Shown: piece after piece, positions 1 through 8,943 of the stretch
Position numbering within the stretch: the first letter of the stretch is position 1
Layout: each line of letters begins with the position of its first letter
Source of the DNA: Bacteroides intestinalis DSM 17393
GTDB lineage: Bacteria; Bacteroidota; Bacteroidia; Bacteroidales; Bacteroidaceae
Direction: 5' to 3'
DNA length: 64,000 nucleotides
Assembly: GCF_000172175.1 (NCBI RefSeq)
Contig: NZ_ABJL02000008.1
Coordinates: 496,001-560,000 of the forward strand
The notes under the pieces: model-generated
What the model was told of the DNA's origin: nothing
Databases searched by the model: none
What the model saw: only the letters and a program-made list of their open reading frames with translations
Position numbers and translations under genes: made by a program

Positions 1-608
1 ATTAACGCACCACCACCCGAAGTAGTGATCATCTTATTTCCATTGAAAGACAACACACCAAAAGTACCGAACGTACCACACTTTTGTCCCTTGAACTCGG
101 ATCCTAAAGCCTCGGCGGCATCTTCCAACACCGGAATGTCATATTTCGATGCAATAGCACAAATCTCATCAATTCTGGCAGGCATACCATAAAGATGAAC
201 CGGAAGAATGGCTTTAGGCTTTTTACCAGTTTTCGCAATTCTGTCTTTGATAGCCTCTTCCAGTAAAGCAGGGTCCATATTCCAAGTGTCTTCTTCACTA
301 TCGATAAATACAGGAGTTGCCCCCTGATAAGCTACAGGATTGGCTGAAGCACAGAAAGTAAATGACTGGCAGATCACTTCATCACCTGTACTGACGCCCA
401 ACTGAATTAAACCTAAATGGATGGCTGCCGTACCTGCCGATAATGCGACAACTTCCTTATTCTGTCCCACAAAATGTTTCAGATCTTCTTCGAAAGCATT
501 GACGTTAGGTCCCAAAGGAACTACCCAGTTGGTATCAAAGGCTTCGCGTATAAAGTCTTGCTCCTTGCCGCTCATATGAGCAAGGCAAAGATAAATTCTC
601 TTGTCCAT
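1..608 (-). CDS. PglE-like DegT family aminotransferase, partial (3' end outside window)
   Basis: PLP-dependent sugar aminotransferase of the DegT/DnrJ/EryC1/StrS family. It most resembles PglE, which converts a UDP-4-keto-6-deoxy-GlcNAc to the 4-amino sugar. About 202 residues are present and the C-terminus runs off the left edge. The start codon is ATG at 608-606. Visible family marks are the PLP region LEDAAEALGS (E162-D163) and FNGNKMITTSGGG with the Schiff-base lysine at K192. The next upstream gene ends at 777; the 168-bp gap between them is AT-rich and shows nothing else. With the PglC-like transferase at 3348-3974 it suggests that the capsule repeat starts on an amino-trideoxy sugar. 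Family call is firm; the exact substrate is inferred. Confidence 0.9.
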   Translation of the reverse strand, partial: MDKRIYLCLAHMSGKEQDFIREAFDTNWVVPLGPNVNAFEEDLKHFVGQNKEVVALSAGTAAIHLGLIQLGVSTGDEVICQSFTFCASANPVAYQGATPVFIDSEEDTWNMDPALLEEAIKDRIAKTGKKPKAILPVHLYGMPARIDEICAIASKYDIPVLEDAAEALGSEFKGQKCGTFGTFGVLSFNGNKMITTSGGGAL

Positions 609-776
609 GAAATTATATGATTAAAAGAAAAATGATAAATTGAAAAGTAAAAGGCTATTTTTGCCACAAGTAGTATGGGACAAATAGCCATTTAAGGATT
701 TTATTACATTTTATAAACAATGATTTTAATACCATATCAGAAAAAAGAAGTGATCAAATATCAAGCACGCTTTTAC

Positions 777-1805
777 TTAACTTCTATACAAAGGAAAGAA
801 AGTAGATTCCCTATCAAAATTTATGTCCAACATAGCCCTTTCCTCTACCAAAGCATTATATATATTTTGGTTAAAGATCTGTTTCCCTATTGAAAACTGA
901 TAATCAGATGCACGATTAAATGCAGCCTTAAACTTATAGAGATTATCTTCATTAGATCCGATTCCACCTCCTAAATGAAAAGTCTTAAACCCTTGTTGAC
1001 ATCCCCAAATTGCAACCTTATACAACAGTAAATTACTAGGAGCTAAATTACGAAACTCACTTAATGAACCCGATAAATGATAATGCATTTGATTATTTGC
1101 AAAAAGAATGATAGACATTGCTATTATCTTATTATCATAAACAGCATAAAACATTTCATAATTATCAAATAAATCTTTATGGATAGAGTGATAAAAATCA
1201 TTTTCAAAATAATAGTATTTATCCGCACCATCCTTGGTCATTGTTTCATTATAAATCCGTATAAAATCACCAAATAAAGAATTGGATTTAGCATGGAATA
1301 TTTCAACTCCATTCTTTTCGGATTTACGTATCATATTACGATTTTTACTAGTAATATTCTGCCATATCATATCTTCAGAAGACAAATTCAAAGCAACAGT
1401 CTTACCCAAATCTATCACAGTTGATATTTCGCGCATATCCTTTGCATTTTTTAACACAGGATGATATCGAACAAAATTATCTACAATATTATTTTTAATC
1501 ATACAGGAACAAAAATCTTTGTTGAAGCTCTCAAGATTTTCAAAAGAGATTTCCCCATTGAAAAGTACTCCACCATAACCGTAAGGAGTTATTATGTCAT
1601 AGAAAATATTATTAATACAACGTTTCATATATACATATATAGCCCTTAAAGTAGAAGAAGTATAATATAGTAATTGAGGTTCACCATCTCCGTGAATATA
1701 AAAAGATTTCACATACCCACTTAAATAATACACATCATAATTAGGAAATGATTTAACTATTTCATCCCATGCTATTGGTTGACTAAGACTAATAATCTGT
1801 ATCAT
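777..1805 (-). CDS. FemAB-like GNAT acyl/aminoacyl transferase
   Basis: A 342-residue protein of the FemAB-like (peptidoglycan bridge/BioF2-type acetyltransferase) superfamily. The best visible mark is the late segment FHLGGGIGSNEDNLYKFKAAF (about residues 276-296), typical of the second GNAT-like domain. There is no signal peptide or membrane segment, so it is probably cytosolic. Its start overlaps the stop of the upstream gene by 4 bases, so translation is likely coupled. In a capsule operon such enzymes may attach an acyl or aminoacyl group to an amino sugar. That role is an inference from context; the sequence gives no substrate. Confidence 0.75.
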   Translation of the reverse strand: MIQIISLSQPIAWDEIVKSFPNYDVYYLSGYVKSFYIHGDGEPQLLYYTSSTLRAIYVYMKRCINNIFYDIITPYGYGGVLFNGEISFENLESFNKDFCSCMIKNNIVDNFVRYHPVLKNAKDMREISTVIDLGKTVALNLSSEDMIWQNITSKNRNMIRKSEKNGVEIFHAKSNSLFGDFIRIYNETMTKDGADKYYYFENDFYHSIHKDLFDNYEMFYAVYDNKIIAMSIILFANNQMHYHLSGSLSEFRNLAPSNLLLYKVAIWGCQQGFKTFHLGGGIGSNEDNLYKFKAAFNRASDYQFSIGKQIFNQNIYNALVEERAMLDINFDRESTFFPLYRS

Positions 1806-2833
1806 ATTAACACTTGTCTTAATTTGTATGATAATTCACGTACATCACCTTCAGTATAACGACCATCACAATGGATAGATAATATCCGCCCACTAATATC
1901 ATTCACAGGAGGCTCCACTATTGTATCGCTTGGTATATTCCACAGTATCGCAGGATAAATAGCCGTTTGAATTAATTTCTTATAGACCAATTCTCGTGTT
2001 TTCATATTATCCATAATAACAATAAAGGAGAATGGATTACAAAACTCTTCTTCTGGAGATAAAATATTAATATCTTTTGAAAATGTATCTCTCAAATATT
2101 TCCAATTCTTCTTTTTGATATTATACCATGCATTAATATCAAAATGATTCAAATAATTTATAGACTCACTATCTATAAGAGAAAAAGGAAGGGATGATAA
2201 AATCTCTTCCGTATTTATAAATTTTGTTCTGAATTCATTCTTTAAAGTTCCTTTTCCCTCCAAGTATGTACTTTTCTGCGCCATTGCTTCCCAGCGTATT
2301 TTAGCAATTGAGCAATTTTCTGACGTTAAAATTGGCTTTTTTTCTATTGTCTTACTTTTAGGAGACCATAACATTCCCCCTTCCGCAATTGGAAGGGACT
2401 TTCGTAATGAAGCTATGCACCAATCAGCATTACTATATAAAGCCCAATGCCCTAATAAATCATGAGAATGATCTTCTATAACTGGTATTGAAATATTTTT
2501 CTCATCCCTATAATTCCTTAACCCAAAATAGTTAACTCTAAATAGCACATCTCCAGTTTCAAACTTTAACTTTGAGATACTATTTATATCATCACAAGTT
2601 GGATAATCTACATAGTAAATAATTTCAACTCCTGTAGTCTTTATTGTTTCAATCACCTCATAGCAAAAATATTGTGGCATCCAAATGCGCTGCCACCCAT
2701 TTTGTTCTATCAAAGCTTTTATACATTGACGACCATTGGCATAAAATAAAGCATTAGGATATATTCTTTGTAAAGAAGCTCTATTAGAAAAGTAATCGTC
2801 CAACAAATGATAATCAGAACCAAATTCTCTCAT
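1802..2833 (-). CDS. divergent DegT-like PLP-dependent enzyme
   Basis: A 343-residue protein with the layout of a DegT-family aminotransferase, but weakly conserved. The acidic PLP motif appears as VIEDHSHDL (E120-D121) and the Schiff-base lysine is probably K145 in SLRKSLPIAEGG. The rest matches little that I recognise. It overlaps both neighbours by 4 bases, forming a tight block acetyltransferase - PLP enzyme - FemAB-like transferase. This suggests the three act on one modified sugar. It could be an amino-sugar transaminase or a relative that has lost transaminase activity. Confidence 0.65.
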   Translation of the reverse strand: MREFGSDYHLLDDYFSNRASLQRIYPNALFYANGRQCIKALIEQNGWQRIWMPQYFCYEVIETIKTTGVEIIYYVDYPTCDDINSISKLKFETGDVLFRVNYFGLRNYRDEKNISIPVIEDHSHDLLGHWALYSNADWCIASLRKSLPIAEGGMLWSPKSKTIEKKPILTSENCSIAKIRWEAMAQKSTYLEGKGTLKNEFRTKFINTEEILSSLPFSLIDSESINYLNHFDINAWYNIKKKNWKYLRDTFSKDINILSPEEEFCNPFSFIVIMDNMKTRELVYKKLIQTAIYPAILWNIPSDTIVEPPVNDISGRILSIHCDGRYTEGDVRELSYKLRQVLI

Positions 2834-3351
2834 ATTTCAAAGAATTTAGCCATAAGGATTACATCTTGGTATTTACCATCTTTATATTGTTCACGTTTTA
2901 ATAAACCTTCTTGCACAAATCCATTCTTAATATAAAGAGATAATGCCGTCTTATTAGTACTTAAGAGCGATAAAGTAATTTTTTGAACATTTAGCTGATC
3001 TCTCGCAAATGAGATCATAGCTTCTGTACATAATTGCCCAACTCCTCTTCCTTGATATTTTTCATCTGCAATCATTATTGCATATTCACATTTTCTAATT
3101 CTATAGTCAATATTATACAGTCCGACATGGCCTACTATATGTTGGTTTTCAATATCCTCAATCAAAAACAATACTTCATCAAGCTTAGAATTATGATAAT
3201 CAATCCATTTGGAAATATCTTCTATAGAATAGAATGTATTAAAGCCCCCTAATAAAGAAGCAACTTTAGCATTATTCTTCAATATAAACAACTGATCCTT
3301 ATCTGAAGAATTAGCTTTTCGTAATCTAATAGTATCATTCAATAAAATCAT
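2830..3351 (-). CDS. GNAT family N-acetyltransferase (RimJ/RimL type)
   Basis: A 173-residue single-domain GNAT acetyltransferase. The acetyl-CoA pyrophosphate loop is seen as KYQGRGVGQLCTEAM and the later TNKTALSLYIKNGF matches the family's motif B region. It sits directly after the initiating sugar transferase with a 4-base overlap, and just before the DegT-like enzyme. It may N-acetylate the 4-amino group of a nucleotide sugar, as the GNAT enzyme PseH does. No PglD-type left-handed helix acetyltransferase is visible in the window. Substrate is inferred. Confidence 0.8.
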   Translation of the reverse strand: MILLNDTIRLRKANSSDKDQLFILKNNAKVASLLGGFNTFYSIEDISKWIDYHNSKLDEVLFLIEDIENQHIVGHVGLYNIDYRIRKCEYAIMIADEKYQGRGVGQLCTEAMISFARDQLNVQKITLSLLSTNKTALSLYIKNGFVQEGLLKREQYKDGKYQDVILMAKFFEI

Positions 3352-3974
3352 AAATGTAACCTTTCCATAAAATTTAGATCATCTACATCTTTCATATCAC
3401 TAGCTCCATCACCTATATCAGACTTTGTTAGAACTTTTTTAATAGTCATTCTAACAATCTTAAGATCAAGAGTAAAAGAGCAATGATCTACATACCATAC
3501 ATCATATTCAAACTTCTTACTAAACTTTAAAAGGTTACGTCCTTGGCACTGCGCCCAACCTGTAATACCCGGACGAACTTCATGTCGACGGGCCTGCTCT
3601 TCAGAATAAAGAGGAAGATATTGCGGAAGTAAGGGGCGAGGACCTATCAAGGCCATATCGCCTCTCAACACATTAATCAATTGAGGCAATTCATCAATAG
3701 AAGTGGAACGAACGAGCCTTCCTATTTTTGTCAAACGTTTCTCATCCGGCAATAAGTTGCCATCTTCATCCCGTTCGTCAGTCATTGTTTTGAATTTGAT
3801 GACTTTGAAAAGTTTTCCATTCTTTCCTGGACGTTCTTGAAGAAAGAAAGCGCCTGCACCCTTATTTGCAAAATGTAACCAGATTGTAATAGCTAATAAT
3901 ATTGGCCAAATAATTATTAATACCCAAAAAGCAATGATAAAATCAATCAGTCGCTTAAAATAATGTAAATACAT
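3348..3974 (-). CDS. PglC-like initiating phosphoglycosyl transferase
   Basis: Monotopic phosphoglycosyl transferase (bacterial sugar transferase family) that moves a phospho-sugar from UDP-sugar to undecaprenyl phosphate and starts the capsule repeat unit. At 208 residues it is the short PglC form: one re-entrant hydrophobic helix (about 8-35), the KFKTM segment (60-64), the catalytic Asp-Glu pair in SIDELPQL (D94-E95), then GPRPLLPQYLPLY and RPGITGWAQ. It resembles Campylobacter PglC over its whole length, which fits the PglE-like gene at the left edge. It overlaps the next gene by 4 bases. Confidence 0.9.
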   Translation of the reverse strand: MYLHYFKRLIDFIIAFWVLIIIWPILLAITIWLHFANKGAGAFFLQERPGKNGKLFKVIKFKTMTDERDEDGNLLPDEKRLTKIGRLVRSTSIDELPQLINVLRGDMALIGPRPLLPQYLPLYSEEQARRHEVRPGITGWAQCQGRNLLKFSKKFEYDVWYVDHCSFTLDLKIVRMTIKKVLTKSDIGDGASDMKDVDDLNFMERLHL

Positions 3975-4005
3975 AAATGATTAATGAATTCTATTAATTT
4001 ATATA

Positions 4006-5142
4006 TTATAATACTATATATTGATCTGCATTCTTATAGGTATAATGAGATGCTGCATTTAGGGCATTTTTCGCCAAACAAGCCTTATATTCTTTATCTT
4101 CTACTAACCGATTAATATAACAAATCATCCGTTCAACCTCATCTTTCTCAAAACATTGACCACAATGTTCTTTCTCCACCAACAAACCTATTTCTGACTT
4201 TTTGGGAGCAATACACAACAAGGGTGAACCAACAGATAGAATATTGTAAGTCTTACTAGGTACACTAACAAATGCTGTATCCTCCGTCAATGTCACAACA
4301 GACAAATCAGCCGCACACAGTGAATACTTCATTTTATTTGCTGGTTGCCAATCTAAAAACGTGCAATTACTTAGATTATATTGGTTTGCCAAATCCATTA
4401 ATTGAGATTTCTTTCCGCCATTACCTATAATCATAAAATAAATGTCCTTAGTCTCCTTAAGTTTACGAGCTAATTCCAATATAATCTCAACATTATGTGT
4501 ATAACCGATATTACCAGAATACATAATTACAAATTTCCCTTGTAATCCATGCTCTTGTATAAAAGGATTATCTCTTTTAAGAATTGGAGTCTGAGAATTT
4601 GTAGAACTCCAATTGGGTATTACTCGGACCAAAGATTCATCTACATATTGTTTTAATAACTCCTTCATTCCACCACTCAAGGTAAAAATTCGTATGGCAT
4701 TTTTATATAACCTTACATTAATTTTCGCCCAAAATTTATAAATTAAAGTATCAGATGATATCTTCATATTTCTAAGTGCATCTGGATAAATATCATATAC
4801 AATAATTATATATTGATTATTCAATAACAAAGATGCAAAATAGGTAATAGGCGGATTAGTAACATAAACAACCAAAGCATTTGGAAACTTAAATAATAAA
4901 ACAAATAATATTTGCATAAAACCAACAATCCAAGTAAGAATCCTCATAAAGACAGACGATTTATTATAAGATATTATCTTACATACTTTAGCGTCAGAAG
5001 ACAATTTTCGATCATATTCTTCCACCCTTCCCGTTATGAGTGTTACATCTTTATAAACCTTACAGTATGCATTAACAATATCAACTGTCAAATAACCTGT
5101 TGACTGATTTATTATAACCACTTTATTTATATTCATTTTCAT
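4006..5142 (-). CDS. glycosyltransferase family 4 (WbuB-like)
   Basis: A 378-residue GT-B fold glycosyltransferase. The N-terminal half carries a hydrophobic stretch (about 65-90) and YDIYPDALRNM, a pattern common in WbuB-type enzymes. The C-terminal donor domain starts at about KFVIMYSGNIGYTHN and contains the late acidic motif around KKSEIGLLVEKE. A second ATG lies two codons downstream (MNINKV) and is an equally possible start. It probably adds an early sugar next to the PglC-like product. A broken paralogue of the same gene lies at about 6402-6795. Confidence 0.88.
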   Translation of the reverse strand: MKMNINKVVIINQSTGYLTVDIVNAYCKVYKDVTLITGRVEEYDRKLSSDAKVCKIISYNKSSVFMRILTWIVGFMQILFVLLFKFPNALVVYVTNPPITYFASLLLNNQYIIIVYDIYPDALRNMKISSDTLIYKFWAKINVRLYKNAIRIFTLSGGMKELLKQYVDESLVRVIPNWSSTNSQTPILKRDNPFIQEHGLQGKFVIMYSGNIGYTHNVEIILELARKLKETKDIYFMIIGNGGKKSQLMDLANQYNLSNCTFLDWQPANKMKYSLCAADLSVVTLTEDTAFVSVPSKTYNILSVGSPLLCIAPKKSEIGLLVEKEHCGQCFEKDEVERMICYINRLVEDKEYKACLAKNALNAASHYTYKNADQYIVL

Positions 5143-5197
5143 CTTAAATCAACGCCTAGCTTTGTCAATACCATACAGCAGTACAAATCAATCAATT

Positions 5198-6277
5198 TTA
5201 TTTAATGTAACTTTTCCGATACAACTTCCTCACAAAACTCATGTCATGGGCTAACATGATTCTTACTAATTCAGGAAAGCTGGTTTTTGTCGGATTCCAG
5301 CCAAGTAAAGTTTTTGCTTTAGTTGGATCACCTAACAATTGTTCGACCTCACAAGGACGAAAATACTTAGGATCTATCTCTACAAGAACTTTACCACTTT
5401 TTACATCAATCCCCTTTTCATGAATTCCTTCACCTTCCCAACAAAGTTCAATGCCAACCTCTCGAAAAGCTAAAACAGCAAATTCACGAACAGTATGCAT
5501 CTCACCAGTAGCTATTACAAAGTCTTCCGGCGTATCATGTTGAAGGATGAGCCACATACACTCTACATAATCTTTCGCATATCCCCAATCACGGCAAGCA
5601 TCAAGATTACCCAAATACAATTTGTCTTGAAAACCTTGAGCGATACGAGCTGCAGCTAAAGAAATTTTTCTTGTCACAAATGTTTCACCACGTCGTTCAC
5701 TCTCATGATTAAAGAGAATACCGTTCACGGCAAACATATCATAACTTTCCCGATAATTCTTTGTAATCCAGAAACCATATTGCTTGGCTACCCCATAAGG
5801 ACTACGAGGATAGAAAGGAGTAGTTTCTTTCTGAGGTACTTCTTGAACTTTACCAAAAAGTTCAGAAGTAGAAGCTTGATAAATTCGCGTTTTCTTCTCC
5901 AAACCAAGAATACGAACAGCTTCAAGCATACGAAGTGTTCCTATAGCATCAGCTTCAGCCGTATATTCAGGAACATCAAAAGATACTTTTACATGACTTT
6001 GCGCAGCAAGATTATAGATTTCATCAGGCTGCACCTGCTGAATTATACGAATTAACGAACTACTATCAGTCATATCTCCATAATGAAGATTTATCAGACG
6101 ATCTTTCTTCATGTCACGTACCCATTCATCCAAATAAAGATGCTCAATACGACCTGTATTAAAAGAGGAAGAACGGCGAAGAACACCATGAACTTCGTAA
6201 CCTTTATCAATTAAAAACTCAGCAAGGAAAGACCCATCTTGACCAGTAATGCCAGTTATTAATGCTTTTTTTCTCAT
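5198..6277 (-). CDS. gmd: GDP-mannose 4,6-dehydratase
   Basis: Makes GDP-4-keto-6-deoxy-D-mannose from GDP-mannose in the cytosol. The 359 residues are normal for Gmd. The Rossmann motif GITGQDGSFLAE (9-20) is followed by RRSSSFNTGRIEHLY, and the active site shows STSELFG (T137, E139) with YGVAK (Y161, K165). No GDP-fucose synthase, GDP-rhamnose reductase or perosamine synthase is recognisable in the rest of the window, so the partner enzyme must lie left of position 1 or elsewhere in the genome. Confidence 0.96.
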   Translation of the reverse strand: MRKKALITGITGQDGSFLAEFLIDKGYEVHGVLRRSSSFNTGRIEHLYLDEWVRDMKKDRLINLHYGDMTDSSSLIRIIQQVQPDEIYNLAAQSHVKVSFDVPEYTAEADAIGTLRMLEAVRILGLEKKTRIYQASTSELFGKVQEVPQKETTPFYPRSPYGVAKQYGFWITKNYRESYDMFAVNGILFNHESERRGETFVTRKISLAAARIAQGFQDKLYLGNLDACRDWGYAKDYVECMWLILQHDTPEDFVIATGEMHTVREFAVLAFREVGIELCWEGEGIHEKGIDVKSGKVLVEIDPKYFRPCEVEQLLGDPTKAKTLLGWNPTKTSFPELVRIMLAHDMSFVRKLYRKSYIK

Positions 6278-6401
6278 TAGTCTTTATTATTTAAAGTATT
6301 TCTAATTTACAATATATATTCTGTAGCTATATTTTAAGTATTTTTTCAATATAAATTGAGCACTCTGGTGCTTTTAACCCCTTAAAGATAAAGGACTTTT
6401 T

Positions 6402-6795
6402 ATTTTTCTGCTGAACCATAGGTTGTCAGGACTTCCTTCATCCCTTCGCTCAAAGTGTATATCTTCTCTGCCTTTTTATAGAGGTGTATTTTCAGCATTG
6501 CCCATGTTTTATAAATAAAGTTTTTCACTTGTACCAATTGTCTTAAAAACATCAGGATAGATGTCATACTCCACAATACGAAACTTGTTATTCAAGAGTA
6601 AAGCTGAGAAGCAAGCTATTGGCAGATTGGTATAATAGACAACTTCACAATCTCTATACTTGAAGAGTAACTTGAAGAATACCTACGTGAATGCCAAGAG
6701 CCAAGTTGCCATTCTCTTTGCGCTACTTGACCTATTGTATCTACATATTTTCAATATTCATCTTCGAACTAACAGGTCATCCACCACAAGGAAAC
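6402..6795 (-). pseudogene. decayed GT4 glycosyltransferase, paralogue of the 4006-5142 gene
   Basis: The 551-bp space between gmd and the acyltransferase holds the wreck of a glycosyltransferase. Minus-strand pieces align in order with the gene at 4006-5142: GFLVVDD near 6780, FEDEY, KICRYNRSSSAKRMATWLL, FFKLLFKYRDCEVVYYTNLP, SALLLNNKFRIVEYDIYPD, then after a frame change FIYKTWAMLKIHLYKKAEK and IYTLSEGMKEVLTTYG. There are in-frame stops (for example before VFFKLLF), at least two frame changes and no donor-binding C-terminal half. It ends at a stop near 6402. It cannot make a working enzyme. Nothing else was seen in the gap. Confidence 0.85.
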
Positions 6796-6828
6796 CAGAT
6801 GATTAATTCACAAGAACATTCTTTTTCA

Positions 6829-7854
6829 TCATTTTTTTAATTTCCTAATATCAAGCATCCATGGCAGATATTTCACAATAACCAAGCTTGCTATATACGC
6901 CCCAATTAATGTAAGGCTAAATACTAAAAATACCCCCCAAGGGGACACTTCAGGATAAAATCTTTTTATAATAGCAGATAATGTGATTGGCAACGCACCA
7001 CTCATGAAATAGAAACAGATGCTATTTCGACCAACAAATGTGAGAGTTTTTATCTGTGGCAACTGTTTACAAAACCAGATTAATATAACAGATCCAAGGA
7101 ATCCGAAAAAGTAGCCTAATACATCCATATCACCCATTGAGACCATAAATCTTGGAGCAACTGGACAGAAATAAGCTATATACAAATAGAGTGCTAAAAG
7201 AAGCAGGATGGTGTGTTTGTTGATAACTCTATCAAACCATGTCTCATATTTCCAGTATAAGGCTCCTAATCCCAAGAAGAAGCAGGCTAGTATTCCCCTG
7301 CTAACAAAAAATGGTTCGCGATGTAGGTGGAAAATTTCTATGTCATAAAGATATATGCCTATAGAAGATATTATTCCTAGAGCTACGACATAAAACCCAA
7401 TATTTTTCCTTCTAGTTACCAAAAGCAAGGCAATAATCACCTCAGCAATCAGAAGAGCAGATGTAAACCAATAGGTGCCTGCTCCTACTGTCTCAATTAA
7501 GAGTGCATTAAATTCAAACGCCCTGTGAGTTATCATAATCTTCGGTAAAAACTCAATTGATGAGAATATTATCATGGGGATATACAGCCTATATAGAATA
7601 CTAAATATCAGCTTTTTACCATCCCCTATTATATATTGAGCCGAACCTGCTTCAATGGCAGGTTTATTAAGTTGCTTGCGGAAAAGTAAATATCCGCTAA
7701 TCAAGAAGAAAGCATTTACATAGAATCCGCACAAAAATTGATTGATTTCGCCGAGTTTCAGACCATAATAGTTTTCTGTATGCACAAACAGCACAGTAAT
7801 AATACTTATCGCTTTTGCCACATTTACCCAATTCAATTCTTTCTTTTCTTGCAT
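6829..7854 (-). CDS. acyltransferase 3 family membrane O-acyltransferase
   Basis: A 341-residue multi-spanning membrane protein of the acyltransferase-3 family, which O-acetylates sugars on lipid-linked or exported polysaccharide. The first membrane segment carries the family histidine in ITVLFVHTENYYG (H25), and about ten hydrophobic helices follow. The start overlaps the upstream glycosyltransferase by 22 bases, an unusually long overlap but with strong matches in both frames. Likely decorates the capsule repeat unit; the site of acylation is unknown. Confidence 0.88.
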   Translation of the reverse strand: MQEKKELNWVNVAKAISIITVLFVHTENYYGLKLGEINQFLCGFYVNAFFLISGYLLFRKQLNKPAIEAGSAQYIIGDGKKLIFSILYRLYIPMIIFSSIEFLPKIMITHRAFEFNALLIETVGAGTYWFTSALLIAEVIIALLLVTRRKNIGFYVVALGIISSIGIYLYDIEIFHLHREPFFVSRGILACFFLGLGALYWKYETWFDRVINKHTILLLLALYLYIAYFCPVAPRFMVSMGDMDVLGYFFGFLGSVILIWFCKQLPQIKTLTFVGRNSICFYFMSGALPITLSAIIKRFYPEVSPWGVFLVFSLTLIGAYIASLVIVKYLPWMLDIRKLKK

Positions 7855-8936
7855 ATCTCCTCTAGTAATGTTGAAAGATTATCCATACTGTCAAAAACCT
7901 CTTCGCGCTCTATTTCATATTCCCTTCTAGAAATATTGTTAAGTTGCTCTATTGTCAGCTGGCTGAGCGAATTGCGTATTGCCTCTTCTGTCGAAGAGTC
8001 TATGCTGATGCCACAACCATAGCTTTCTATCTGTTCAGCAAGAAAAGTCCCCTTAGTAGCAATCAGCGGACGACAGAAAAAGATACCTTCATACAATTTG
8101 TTTGGATCCAAAATAGTTTCGTTGAGCGATTCTACTCCATATGTCACTACCACAATATCTACAGAATTATAAATATGTTCGAAATCATCGGGATTTTTGA
8201 AAGCACCAAACAATTTGATATTCGGGTACAATTCCATCATATCATCAATAGCTTTCTGGGTCGATTCCACATTTGCCACTCCATGGAAGTGAAACTCATG
8301 CTGAGGAAAATATTTTCCTATGGTCCGAGCAAAACGCATCATTGAGGTGTAACGTATCGAACCCACAAATGAAAATATAAAGTGGTCATCTTTCAGGTTG
8401 AGCGGTTTGCGCTCCACACCAATAATCTTACGGTTTACCTTGTTTGGCTGAACAATAAATCTTGCCTTTGGCTGGTTAAGGAAACCCCTGAAACCTTCAG
8501 ATGTCAGCAAAGTAAATTGAGCATTCTTCACAAGATTACGGTCAATAGCCCGAAGCAAAGGACGGACTTTACCAAAAGCAGGAAAGCCGTATGCTATATC
8601 CGAAATCTCGTATGCATATGGAACACCTTTCATACGAAGGAAGATGCTCTCGAAGTAACCAAAGGAATAATAAAGGCAACTCTGCCCCTTGTGTTCCTTT
8701 ACAACACGAGCAATATCTCGCTTTACGGTTCTAATCTTTTCAAGATACCCATCACCTTTCGACATCTGCCCTAAGACGGTCACCGGAATTTTAGCAGAAA
8801 ACTTATTGCAGTTGTACTGCACTCTATCATATCCGTACACTTCTACCTCATATCCGAGGGCTGCTATAGATTCCACTCTGCGGATTGCTCGAGGTTGAGA
8901 GAGTGAACTAACTAAAAAAACTATTTTGTCGTACAT
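7833..8936 (-). CDS. GT-B glycosyltransferase
   Basis: A 367-residue predicted glycosyltransferase of GT4-like fold. The N-terminus reads FLVSSLSQPRAIRRVESIAALGYEVEVYG, the usual opening strand-loop-helix of a GT-B enzyme that acts on a lipid-linked acceptor. The donor domain contains FSFVGSIRYTS (about 190-200) and DIVVVTYGVESLNETILDPNKLYEG, where a capsule GT4 usually has its nucleotide-sugar contacts. Sugar specificity cannot be read. It lies between the acyltransferase (overlap 22) and the TupA-like gene (7-base gap). Confidence 0.8.
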   Translation of the reverse strand: MYDKIVFLVSSLSQPRAIRRVESIAALGYEVEVYGYDRVQYNCNKFSAKIPVTVLGQMSKGDGYLEKIRTVKRDIARVVKEHKGQSCLYYSFGYFESIFLRMKGVPYAYEISDIAYGFPAFGKVRPLLRAIDRNLVKNAQFTLLTSEGFRGFLNQPKARFIVQPNKVNRKIIGVERKPLNLKDDHFIFSFVGSIRYTSMMRFARTIGKYFPQHEFHFHGVANVESTQKAIDDMMELYPNIKLFGAFKNPDDFEHIYNSVDIVVVTYGVESLNETILDPNKLYEGIFFCRPLIATKGTFLAEQIESYGCGISIDSSTEEAIRNSLSQLTIEQLNNISRREYEIEREEVFDSMDNLSTLLEEICKKRKN

Positions 8937-8943
8937 CTCTTCT

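Noticed and set aside
7738..8345. Two plus-strand open frames (94 and 133 codons) opposite the acyltransferase and glycosyltransferase
   Set aside because: Antisense shadows across an overlapping gene pair; no conserved residues seen.
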